Assembly: GCF_018320785.1 (NCBI RefSeq)
Contig: NC_054875.1
Coordinates: 30,819,157-30,883,156 of the forward strand
DNA: 64,000 nt
Direction of reading: 5' to 3'
Source: Cheilinus undulatus
Lineage: Eukaryota > Chordata > Actinopteri > Labriformes > Labridae
The notes beneath the pieces were generated by a model. That model saw only the letters and a list, made by a program, of their open reading frames with translations, was not told where the DNA came from and ran no database searches. A program made the position numbers and the translations under genes. This document shows positions 1 to 19,349 of the stretch, one piece after another (within the stretch, counting starts at the first letter, position 1; every line of letters starts with the position of its first letter).

Positions 1-976
1 AGACTGGAGTTTATATGGTGGATGCTCTCCAGAGTTCCTGCCAAAATAAATAAAAGCTAAAGAGAAATCAATTAAAACAAGTCAAACAAATGTTTTCACT
101 CCCTCAAAGTGTGTCAGGATTAAGTTAAACACCCCTACCTGACCTGTAAGCAAACTGTAAGGGGTCCAGATTTTCCACCACAGTTTTTAGAGCAAGCCAT
201 TTTCAATGTTTTCAAAAGACTTTATTACAAGAGAAGTAAGAGCTAGAGGTCTGAAGTTACTGAGTGACTTTGGCCCCTTTTATATTTTACATATTAAGTC
301 CTTCCAAACACAAGGGGCCTTGTGAAATCCTGTCAGATCTTTTGCACAGTTCTTAAGAATACAGCCTCCATAATGAAGTCACCAGCATCAACTCTGCAGC
401 CAAACTTTGGAGAGATCATTGACAGATTTTTTTAAGGGTCTCTGTGAGGAAAAAGATGAGAATTTGTTCTTGTAATGTCACGCTTAAGTTCTCAGAACTG
501 CATCTATAAAACAGAGGTATGTTTGAAATATACACCCAGATCAGGCATTTTCTTTCAATTAGTCAAGGCAGTGTCTCCCAGTTACATCCTGGTCTGGCTT
601 TATTTGCCTCCTGGGGTTTCGTGGCAGTTCTACCCCCCTGTGCCCTCTATCAGCCTTTGTGTTTTCCAACTGTTAATGATTAGAAAACTCCTCACCTCTA
701 TTCCCATTAAAGCAAGACCTTCCTATAAAACGTCCCTAAGGGATAAGCCATCAATTTGGACTCAGTCCAAACTTTTATCACCTGTCAGGTTTTAATGCGT
801 CCCTGCAGTAGTAAACAGTAAAAGCCTCTTTGATGATATACCTTCCATAAATCATTGATAATATTTGAAGTGAGCAGATTAAGGTTCACGGTTAGAGGTT
901 ACCGAGAAAAAACATGTTGCAGTCACATCAAACATTTTATCAGTTATTTGATTATCTCACTGCGCTCTTTCCTCAG
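1..976 (+). other. Upstream intron sequence of slc12a5
   Basis: No exon was recognised here. The first visible slc12a5 exon begins at 977 with a split codon, so the preceding exon and the N-terminal half of the transporter lie left of the window. Short open frames in this stretch do not resemble KCC proteins or any family I know. Confidence 0.6.
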
Positions 977-10589
<9,613 letters not shown>

Positions 10590-11744
10590 AGGGCTTTTAG
10601 CAGCATCTACACGGACTTTACCCTCTCCTACCTCTCTATCATTCCAGGAACAAAAAATATCCAAGTACAGGTTTAACCGTTTAGACATTTTTACAAAGAT
10701 TTATGCAACACCTCTCTATTCTGGACTTTCAGCTCATAACAACAGGTGTCTCCATAGGTCAAAAACAGCCTCCTTTTCTGATATGTTAAATTTACGTTTT
10801 GTCCTTCTTGCTTCGGTCCTTGTCATTTGTAGAAAATTTTTTTCTTCATTGTGTTTTCTTATTTTCTCATATCTATAATTATTGACATATTTATTCACCT
10901 CATCACTTCTGTCTTTGTCCTGTTTCTTTGTCTTTTACTGCATGGTTGATTTTACTAGTTAAAAGCTGGTGATTGAAGGCCTTTGCTCAGTCAAAACATT
11001 AATGATTAACTTAATCATTAAGTAACTAAATTACATTACACTCCCTACAGACATAGACTGACTGAATCTAATAGATTTACCACATTTTCCTGCTCATTAG
11101 TGCCCTAAGTCTAGTTACCATCAGTGTATATGCAGAAATGTGGGATTTACAGTTTAAGCCCCAGAGATAAACAATGTTTACATCCCAGTCTTGTCTGTGA
11201 TATGAAAGGGATTAGTCTGACTGTGTATTTTATGAACTGTGCTTAACAGAAACACTATAAATCAAAAGATGACTTATTGCAGATTATAATGTTTACTGTA
11301 TTCTCCTTGCAGATGGATTTGAATCATATAGACACATGGTGTCGGTGCAATACAAAGCCTGTGAGCTCGGCTGCTTTACTGATTTTTCTGCTCTAGAATA
11401 TCAATATTGATTTGAAAATTGACCATTCCTATGTTTTATAGTTTCAGTCGAGGTCTCACAGTATCTCAAATATATCCTTAAATTTTCATAAACAGAGGAA
11501 TTCTTGATTTTTACAGTTGTAACGGGACGTGTCATCATGGTGGCTGACATAGGTTGGGAGTTTGAACCCAACTCTATAACATGCACCTGCTTACACTTAG
11601 TATTTCCCTTGAGTACAGAAGCCGTCCCATATTGCCCATATGAGCTGGAAGCAGTGCTAGAGCGCATTCACATCAGGTAGTTGCTAGTTTCATTTAACAA
11701 TGAGAATTTGTATTACTGTAGGAAAAGTGAGTAAAATTTAAGAG

Positions 11745-11771
11745 TATATATATATATATATATATATATAT
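11745..11771. repeat. (TA)n microsatellite
   Basis: An uninterrupted TA dinucleotide run of about 13 units followed by GTTTATTTATTTATTTTA. A simple repeat. Confidence 0.9.
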
Positions 11772-12255
11772 GTTTATTTATTTATTTTATGTTGGTCGGT
11801 GTAGGGGCAAGCATGACTCTAGTACAACTGAAGCCACACATTAGGCTGTATCTTTTTACTAGTGATGCCCAAAACCTTGTATCTCCAAAATCAGCACTTT
11901 TCAAGGAATGAAAAACCCCCGTATTTTTCAGCTGATTTTACACTGAATGGTCATAGTCGGCCTCTTTTTGACACCTTAATTGCTTGAAGTCTGTTAAAAC
12001 TCACAGACAGAAGTATATGGACACTAATAGCACTGATTTATGAGAAAAAAAATTATGGAAAAATGGAGTTGCAAGGTTTTTTGCCCAATGCCAGTGATTC
12101 ATAGGCTGCGCAAATTTGCAATGCCCATCCTTAGCTAGACCTTAAAAATACATCAAAATAAACAATGAATTCACAAAAGAAGCCCAGTTTGGATCCAGTT
12201 TGACCTCTGCTGGTAACAATTTCCACACACTGTGCCCCTGAACAGAAAAGCTTTG

Positions 12256-12366
12256 TGTCCATCCATCCATCCATTTTCTATGGTGCTTATCCCGTTCGAG
12301 GTCGCGGGGGGCTGGAGCCAATCCCAGCTGTCATTGGGCGAGAGGCGGGGTACACCCTGGACTGGA
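12256..12366. repeat. (TCCA)n-headed teleost interspersed repeat fragment
   Basis: A short TCCA run leads into TTATCCCGTTCGAGGTCGCG, then GGCTGGAGCC and a GC-rich segment ending GGGGTACACCCTGGACTGG. This wording recurs across teleost genomes as a truncated interspersed repeat. Only the first roughly 110 bases are here, so it is a fragment. Confidence 0.6.
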
Positions 12367-12791
12367 AGCATCTTGTCACTGTGAAGAATTACAAAAGAGT
12401 ACCCATTTGATGCTCCATGTGTTACACAGCCTGATACTATGAGTGGAAAAACACAGATCCCTGAGCATCTGATGATTCAGACATTTTTGAAAGGTTATGA
12501 TAGTAGATGTTGATACATTGTTTTAGTTTTACTGTGAAATATGCATTTGAACTATAGAGCTTTTATATAAACTTTAAAAACAACTTAAAGGTAGCAAAAC
12601 TGCAAACAAAATTGAAGTTGTAAATGTAAAAAAATTAAAGAAATATATATATAAATATAATTTTTAAACCCTATTAATAGCTAAGGACATTTTAAAAATG
12701 AAACAGTGTATGATATTTTTGTCAGAAAGTAATTCAGAAGTTTAATGTAGAAGATTAATTTTTCATAATTGTGTCAAAACATTGATATTGG

Positions 12792-12972
12792 GGCGCGCCG
12801 GTAGTCGAGTGGTTAAGGCGCATGCTATATACGCAGGCGACCCGGGTTCGAATCCGGCCCGTGGCACTATTTCCTGCATGTCTTTCCCCGCTCTCTCCCC
12901 TGTTTCCGACTCTATCCCCTGTCCTATACTATCAAATAAAGGCAAAAAGGCCAAAAATAAATCTTTAAAACA
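12792..12972 (+). mobile_element. tRNA-derived SINE, young copy with 16-bp target duplication
   Basis: The head is tRNA-like: an A-box-like GTAGTCGAGTGGTTAAGGCG and a B-box GGGTTCGAATCCGGCC, then a non-tRNA body (CCTGCATGTCTTTCCCCGC) and an A-rich tail with AATAAAGGCAAAAAGGCC. The sequence AAAACATTGATATTGG occurs exactly at both borders (12776-12791 and 12973-12988), which fits target-primed insertion by a LINE partner. A second, more diverged copy is at 37963. It is not a functional tRNA gene: the acceptor stem does not close. Confidence 0.85.
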
Positions 12973-13038
12973 AAAACATTGATATTGGTCAATTATTTCA
13001 ATATCTCATATATATTGTACTACATGCACCATAATTAA

Positions 13039-13764
13039 AGTACCTGTAAAGTGATAAAAAATATATATATTGTATTTTAGGGTTGTTGTATGACATGGCA
13101 CTGTGCTATGAATCACCAAGCCAAATTTGAGTCATGTAAGAATTTCTAAGTTTAAAAAATTTAGTTTCAAACTTAGGAAAAATTAGGCTGTAAAATCTGT
13201 TCTAGTATGGTGTGGGTGTGTTCACTTAATGAGCTGAAGCCACGCCCACTTACTAGAAATACGAACCTCTCAAATTAAACAAATGCTTCTGATCAGATCG
13301 TGGCTGGCAGAGAGAGAGAAGTTGGAGATTAAATTTACTGGAGCTTTTTTGTACCAATTGCTCTGTTACAATATTTTTAATGACCTTTAAGCCACTATGG
13401 CTGATAGATTTAAAAAAATTTACCCCACGATTAACAAAAACACAGCACGTATCTGACTGTTAATTTTCAATGAAGGCAGTGACCTTAGCTAACTACAGAC
13501 TGTACTAAGAGGAACTGCTCTGTGCTTTATATCATTGTAGTGTTGGCTGGGGGGGGGGAACTCGCTGTCAAGACCAGTGATGTCACAGACTCCTATATAT
13601 GCCCTGCTCAAGTAAGCCAGGAAAGAGGTGAAAAACTTTCTAACAGTCTGAATCAAAAATTCAGTTACACATTGATCTCAGTGTTTTAATATGTTTACAG
13701 CAAACTTATTCCACCATACCTGGAGTGTTTCCACACAAAGTTTGAATTTCACTTTACAGGGACT
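13039..13764. mobile_element. TTAA-target MITE, copy 2
   Basis: A 726-bp element preceded by TTAA (13035-13038) and followed by TTAG (a one-base-changed TTAA). Its ends are AGTACCTGTAAAGTG and CACTTTACAGGGACT, inverted repeats matching at 14 of 15 positions. The core at about 13208-13250 (GTGTGGGTGTGTTCACTTAA and CACGCCCAC) is the reverse complement of the core of copy 1, so the two are inverted relative to each other. It contains a G-run at 13549-13557. No coding capacity. Confidence 0.75.
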
Positions 13765-13832
13765 TTAGGAGTCAAAATGTTTAGGAACAGATGCTTACTT
13801 GATGTTTTATTGGAGAAATCTAACTCTAACTT

Positions 13833-14087
13833 AACCTTGCAAAGCAGATGGATAGGCCCATTTCCTTGTTTTCAGTTGCCATGGTTCGCATTATTTTTGG
13901 TAGCTGCGCACGCGCACCACGGTCGCGGCTACATCACATGTTTTGTTGCTCTGATTGGCCTGTAAAGATGTGACAGGCAGAATGTTCATCCAATCACACT
14001 CTGAGTGTTTTTTCAAATCCTCTGCCCTTCCCCAAACGCTTGGTATTAAAGGTTTCCCAATACTAAGCGTTTGGGGAAGGCGTGGGT
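13833..14087 (+). mobile_element. Unclassified short repeat, copy A, with 12-bp flanking duplication and terminal hairpin
   Basis: It begins AACCTTGCAAAGCAGATGGA, as does copy C at 33990, and continues through TGCTCTGATTGGCCTGTAAA and GATGTGACAGGCAGAA, which also occur in copies B (21547) and C. TAACTCTAACTT flanks it on both sides (13821-13832 and 14088-14099). Unlike copy C it ends in an inverted repeat, with arms 14026-14047 and 14059-14080 matching at 21 of 22 positions. There is no poly(A) tail and no open frame. Confidence 0.65.
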
Positions 14088-14098
14088 TAACTCTAACT

Positions 14099-14220
14099 TG
14101 CTTAGAGCAACTCTTAGCCTTGTTAAGTTTAGCTAGCTTAGCTGAGTTTGGTGAAGCTTGGTTTAGCTTAGTTTAGCTTATCTTAGTTTAGCTTAGCTTA
14201 GCTTAGTTTAGTTTAGCATT
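14099..14220. repeat. Degenerate TTAGC/TTTAGC simple repeat
   Basis: Many near-copies of TTTAGCTTAG, most regular at 14160-14215. It is imperfect tandem simple sequence of 5-6-bp units and is not telomeric TTAGGG. Confidence 0.75.
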
Positions 14221-14993
14221 AAGAAAGACAAGAAAATATTGTTGACATTGTCAAATATATTTAGAGATTTCCTAGTACACCTCACAGATTCTGCATAATT
14301 TATGAGTATGGAAACAAAGTTTGTAATATGAAAAGTTCATGATGTAAATTTTTGTCCTAGCGCAGATGTTTATAGTTTGTTTGTTTTTACTCACCTTTCC
14401 CCTTTAAATTATATCACTTTTAAAAGTCTTTAATTGAGTTCTAGCAAAGAGAAAGTGCATATCATTCAGTATAATCCCTGAGTTATCACAAGACTTGTAA
14501 GTATTTCCATATCTGATTTATTATAGTTTATAACTCTATAGTATAAACCTCACCGGTACACGTGTCCCTTTTAAAGTATCTGTTCCTCCTTTATGACTCT
14601 GAAGAGTTTAGCTGTTTGTTCCTGACTAATTAAAAGGAAGAGTTGTTCTCCAGTCGATCCTTCAGTCACTGGTCTGCAGAGGTTTAGACTCATTTTAAAC
14701 TTGCTGGTATGTGTGTGCGTTTTCCTGTCTGTATGCTGTATGTTTGTGTGTGATCCTGATTAAATGCAGACTGTGTTGTACCTGAACAGAAGGAGGGACG
14801 TTTGTACATAGATGTGTGATTTTAGGTTTAGAGACAACCAGTGTGATGTGTGTTAATACAAGTTTTATAGATATAAGAATAGACTGTTTGTATTGTCTCT
14901 TCAATGATTAACTTTGTTTTATGTTCTTTAAAGTCCTATGCAATTCATAATGGTTCAAATGAACCAGTTCATATGTTGACACTAAATGCAGCA

Positions 14994-14999
14994 AATAAA
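14994..14999 (+). terminator. slc12a5: Candidate slc12a5 poly(A) signal
   Basis: An AATAAA hexamer followed within about 35 bases by a T-rich tract (CTCTTTTTTTTTTGTTTC). It is the first convincing poly(A) signal context downstream of the slc12a5 stop, 4.4 kb away. The SINE at 12792 also carries AATAAA at about 12936, which could be used instead. Confidence 0.4.
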
Positions 15000-15676
15000 A
15001 ATCATTTTACTAAAACAGCTCTTTTTTTTTTGTTTCTCCCCTGCATACACTATTAGACAGTTTGTATGCTACTGGTGTTATAATCATATTTTTCATATTT
15101 TGACCACCCAAAGTCTTGTGTTTGACAATATAAATGATTTATGTGCAGGCTGCATGGTGGAGCAGTGTTTACTATTGCAGCCTAACAGCAAGAAGGTTAC
15201 TGGTTCAAATCCTGGTTGGATGGGGTCTTTTGTGTTGAGTTTGTATGTTCCCCACTTGCATTTGTAGGTTCTATCCGGGGACTCTGCAGGACCCTGTCTA
15301 CTCCTCTAAGGTGAAAAAATATTAAAGCACGATTATAAACATGATGTACAATGGCATATTAGGGCCACCTTTAAAGATTTCTTTTTAAATGTTTTTGGTG
15401 CAAAAACATGGATTTTTGGGGGAGAACAAAAAAATTTTGGAGATTATGAAATGATATATTAACAAGAAAACAAGAAAAACAAGAATTAAGATGTAAAATG
15501 TCCAAAATTTCACAGAACCTCAAAATTTCAGTGTTTGAAGTCTTAAATTCTGAGCTGCATTTCCTGGACCTTTTCTCTTCCTTGTTTTGCAGTCTGAATG
15601 TGTGTGTCAAACCCCAATTACACCAATAAACATAAAAATATGGGAGTATAGATAATTCTATTGTGATGAGTTACAA

Positions 15677-15895
15677 TACATTCAAAAAGTATTCAGTCCC
15701 CCTTCACTTTTTTACATTTTGTTATGTTGCAGTCTGATGCTACAATTGCAAAAAAAAAGTCTCATTAATAACCTACACTTAGTACCCCATAATGACAAAG
15801 CAAAAACAGAATTTTAGATTTTTTTGCAATTGTATGAAAAATTAAAAAACTAAAATATCCCATTGACATAAATATTCTAAATTCTTTTTGAATAG
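15677..15895. mobile_element. Tc1/mariner-derived MITE
   Basis: It opens with ACATTCAAAAAGTATTCAGT and closes with AAATTCTTTTTGAATAG, which are inverted relative to each other. The interior (CCCCATAATGACAAAGCAAA, TTTTGTTATGTTGCAG) is text common to the ends of fish Tc1-like elements. About 220 bp with no transposase segment, so it is an internally deleted, non-autonomous copy. Confidence 0.65.
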
Positions 15896-17639
15896 TCAAT
15901 TCTTGATTTAAGCTGCAGTTTTTATATGCCAAATTTCCACTTCAGGCTCTTTAAGTGCTTCTTTCTGTGTCTGAGAATCAAAACATAAGGCCTGTTTCCA
16001 GTAGAGCTATTCACCAATCACAGCATATCAGTGGCAAAACCAGTGATTGACAGCATAACAGAAATATAAAGCCAAAAAAACCTCAATCGCTCCCTTGTGG
16101 CAGGCTATGGTATAGTTAATTGGGACTAATCTCACTGTTAAAGGTTAACAATTCCATAAAGTTTGGAAGGAAAACATTTAAAAATTAATACATTTATTAG
16201 ACTTAAATATGTACTTTGGTATATTTAAAGTCCGGCCCCCATAGAGTCTGTCAAGAATGTGCCAGCCCTTGTACAAATGTATTGATGGTCCCTACACAAA
16301 TATAATCACTCCTAATGGAAAATTGTCTTTCACATTTTGATTTTACTTTAGATTCATAATCTGAGATGGCTGTTATGTACATAATTATATTGTTCTCCAA
16401 ACATTTCACATTTGACTAATGGAGCTCAGCAGAAGTTCAAGCAGGAAGACTGTTTCTTAGTCACCACTTGTCCATATTTCTCCCCTCTTACATTCTTTCT
16501 CTCTTTCTGCTCTGGTGACCAGCTGATTAAAAGTTTTCACTCTTCCACATCTGACCAATCTTCATACACACATCATATTATAAATCTGTTGTCCTTTTTC
16601 CTGAAGTCATCCTGTTGTTTCAGTGTGGATGCTGCAATCCTCCACCCCAGCCACCTCCATTCAGTTCATCAGCATCTCATCTCATTCTGCATACCTCAGC
16701 CTCCTCTTCGAATCCATGTCATTTGTCTCATAGTCCATCCTCTCAGACCTCTGCTCCTCATCTTTTCCTGGATATCTCATCAACACCACGAGTGTCTAGA
16801 CTCCATAGAGGGGCAAGTACATAAAATCCTCATCATGGTGTCTAATCGCCAGAACACATTTCTATTTAATCAGTCTTTCCTGATTGACCCCCCCGCCCCC
16901 AACACCCCACCCACTGCCTCTTTGAAGTATTCTATTTGCCCTTTTTTTTAATGAAGTTCCTGCTAAGAAAAACAAAACCATTGTCAGAGGATTGTTTTCC
17001 TTGATGATTTACAGCTTAAGGTTTTGTGCTCTATACTGAGAAGACTGTACTGGATTTTAATAAGCCATATTCTCTATCAGATTTAACATTTTATTGGATA
17101 TAGAGCTGCAAAAACACCAGCTAGAAATGAAGTGACCTGTTGAAATCTCATGAGGAAGCCCCCTAAAACTCAAAAACACACAAATACACATCCAAAAACA
17201 TACATCGCCAACACTTAACACCATAACCCCCTTACGTAGCCCCTTACATAATCCTCCATACCTATCTTTTCAGAACATGCTTTGTTAGAGCCGGAAACCC
17301 CTAAGGCCTGCTCTATCTTGGCGTGCAAGGCCAGCAGTGTTACACACCCATCAACTCACCCCCAGCACCCATGAACATGATTGCTCTCAGATGTACACAT
17401 GCCTCTACATAAAAATGAACTGTATCTCCTCTTTCATGGGTAATTTTGTGCAAAAAAGACAGAAATCACAAGAAGTGTCTTTTTAAAGATATTCTCTTAT
17501 CCTCCCGATACTGAGACATTTTTATTTACTCAGTGACTTTCACCACACCTTCTCTTCTATTAAAGTATTGTTCAAGCATCATTTAGGCACCTGTGCCATT
17601 CAAAATGTACTAGTTTAGCACCATTATCAGAAAAAACTA
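15896..17639. other. Intergenic stretch, nothing recognised
   Basis: AT-rich sequence with a C/T-rich portion at about 16470-16800. The longest open frame (16412-16951) is low-complexity, lacks a recognisable domain and has no supporting splice or codon signal. No RNA gene or repeat family could be named. Confidence 0.5.
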
Positions 17640-18210
17640 TACCAAATCCTACTGAAAGTAGAGTGGAAAAACTGTTCTGGTCTTGATGCAATATAGCAGG
17701 GCCTCAAAAAGTCCGTATAGAGGGTGAGATGGTTCGGCCACAGTTTTATCTGCACACTTCAGCATCCTGGAGTGTACAGGTTGTGGAGAGATGGAAGATT
17801 TCAGCCAGTCACCCTCTCTGCAGAGCAGATGATTTGCTGCAGCCTGTTCTGAACCCTTGCTGTGACTGCAGTGCACCAGACCATGATGGATGAAGTGAGG
17901 ATGGACTCAGTGATGGAGGTGTAGAAGAGCACCATCATCTTTGGCAAGCTATGTTCCTGGTGATACCATGGAGGTAAAAAGACTCCACAGGGAAAACTGG
18001 GGAGTCATAGAGGGTTACGGGGCATAGGTATGGTCAGTAGCATCCTTCCTAAAATCCTCAACCATCTTCTCCACTATCAACAGGTCACTTCCACCTCTGT
18101 GCAGACTTGTCATAACCAGAGATCAGCACCATGAAGGTGGTGTCATCCAGAAACTTCAGGAGCTTGACAGACAGGTGACTGGAGGTGCAGCTGTTGGTGT
18201 ACAGGGGTCA
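17640..18210 (-). mobile_element. LINE reverse-transcriptase remnant 1
   Basis: The minus-strand reading gives PLYTNSCTSSH, VKLLKF, then LDDTTFMVLISG (a degenerate FADDTTLIGLI catalytic block), SILTSS-like text, and a tail resembling ADPSHPGHKLFQPLPSG (here AEPSHPLYGLFEALL). Stops and shifts are frequent. This is the 3' end of the ORF2 of a widespread fish non-LTR element; the 5' part is missing. Confidence 0.75.
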
Positions 18211-18249
18211 GGTCAGGTCAGGTATGGGAGCATCGGCAACTTCACTGTA

Positions 18250-18970
18250 TCAACCTTGGTCCTGTACTGCTCTGGCCTCCAGATGGCCATAGCCCAGGTC
18301 TATGACCCATCTCTCCAGGTATCCTCCCAGCTGCCCATTCCACAAGGCACATGGCCGCCCTTGGCATCCTGACCAGCTCAGCATGGTTCTCGGCACCGAG
18401 TACATGTTAAGCGCTGGGTGTCCGTAAAAGCACAGCTGCTGTTCCTGCATCATCCCATCCCTGCTCTCCTGAGTACGTCAGCCTTATGTCTTGCCAACAA
18501 TTCCCAAAAGAGAAGTTGTCACAAAGGAGTCCAGTCTGATCATCAGTTCAGGCCTCACAAGGACTGAAAGACTTTCCTCCACATGCTCAGATACCAGGAA
18601 CACCACACTGTCTTGCTCAGTGTACCCATCACCCCGTGTGCAAGTCCAAGCCTGCAGCTGATCTCAGCCTTGCAGTAAGTAGATCGATAGATTATGCTGC
18701 CAAAGTATATGTGCTCCTCTACAGCTTTAATACTCTCACTGTTCTCAGACACAGATTCGATGGCAGCATCTTAGGCATCCCCAAATGCCTGGATCTTTGT
18801 TTTGGCCCAGGAGATGTGCATCCCCATTTCTCATTTCCACCTTATATGCTACAAACAGATGAAAAGTGGGGAAGGAAAGCTGAATTAAAGGTTGGGGGGG
18901 GGGGTTCTTATAGGGGGCAAAATGAGAAAATAGAAAATCAGACATAAAAGGTGAGAAGGGAATAAACATG
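18250..18970 (-). mobile_element. LINE reverse-transcriptase remnant 2, a different family
   Basis: Minus-strand text includes LLGQNKDPGIWG (a VNWAKTKIQ-like block), VEEHIYFGSIIYRSTYCKAE, RLGLAHGVMG, SKTVWCSWYLSMWRKVFQSL and QLCFYGHPA (an RLYGHVAR-like block). These are ordered motifs of another fish LINE lineage. It adjoins remnant 1 in the same orientation, giving two unrelated 5'-truncated LINEs head to tail. A G-run is present at 18893-18903. Confidence 0.7.
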
Positions 18971-19349
18971 GAAAGAAAAGAAGAAAGTCAGATCCACCAA
19001 CTTGTTTGAATGAACAGAGTTCAGTTAAGAGGAGCAGAGCATGTCATTGTTATTTCTTTTCTTGGTTAATGAACTGAAGGGTGTGCAGACTTTATGATAT
19101 CAGCTACTGTGAATTTGAATTGTGCTCTGAGATAACCACAAAATGCAAAAATGCTGATGTATCACAATCACGGATCTTTTACAATGGCCAAAGTCCTCAC
19201 AGCAGTGTTTCCCCCTAAGCCAAGTGTTGCTTGGTTTTTCTAAGAGCGAGCAGACTTCAACAAAGCCTCTGACCTGTGACTCTTATCTAAACACTGATAA
19301 ACCATACTGCAACAGAAATGACTTGCATTTGCTCCAAAGAGTAGTCAGG
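18971..19349 (+). other. Upstream region of the Rh gene
   Basis: Non-coding by its content. The Rh frame happens to be open back to an ATG at 19224, but the 42 codons so added bear no relation to Rh proteins. A pyrimidine tract ending in TAAG at about 19243 and a CAG just before the ATG at 19350 could serve as acceptors for an unseen 5' noncoding exon. No TATA box can be assigned with confidence. Confidence 0.4.

Larger units (their letters stand above)
10590..14993 (+). other. slc12a5: Probable slc12a5 3' UTR and downstream sequence, repeat-bearing
   Basis: No coding exon was found between the slc12a5 stop and the poly(A) signal at 14994. The first roughly 1 kb and the last roughly 700 bases read like ordinary AT-rich 3' UTR. 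The middle carries a (TA)n tract, a TCCA-type repeat, a SINE, two MITE-like insertions and TTAGC-type simple sequence, each listed separately. Assigning all of it to one UTR is an inference from the lack of any earlier clear AATAAA. Confidence 0.4.

Noticed and set aside
12792-12870. tRNA gene
   Set aside because: It has A- and B-box-like segments, but the acceptor stem does not close, a SINE body and tail follow, and a retroposition duplication flanks it. It is a SINE head.
16412-16951. 179-codon open frame on the plus strand
   Set aside because: Composition is low-complexity Ser/His/Leu/Phe with no domain, splice signal or neighbour supporting a gene. It lies in a C/T-rich intergenic stretch where stops are rare.
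19224-19349. 42-codon N-terminal extension of the Rh protein
   Set aside because: The frame is open by chance. The extension has no Rh similarity or signal sequence, and the Met at 19350 aligns with the normal family start.
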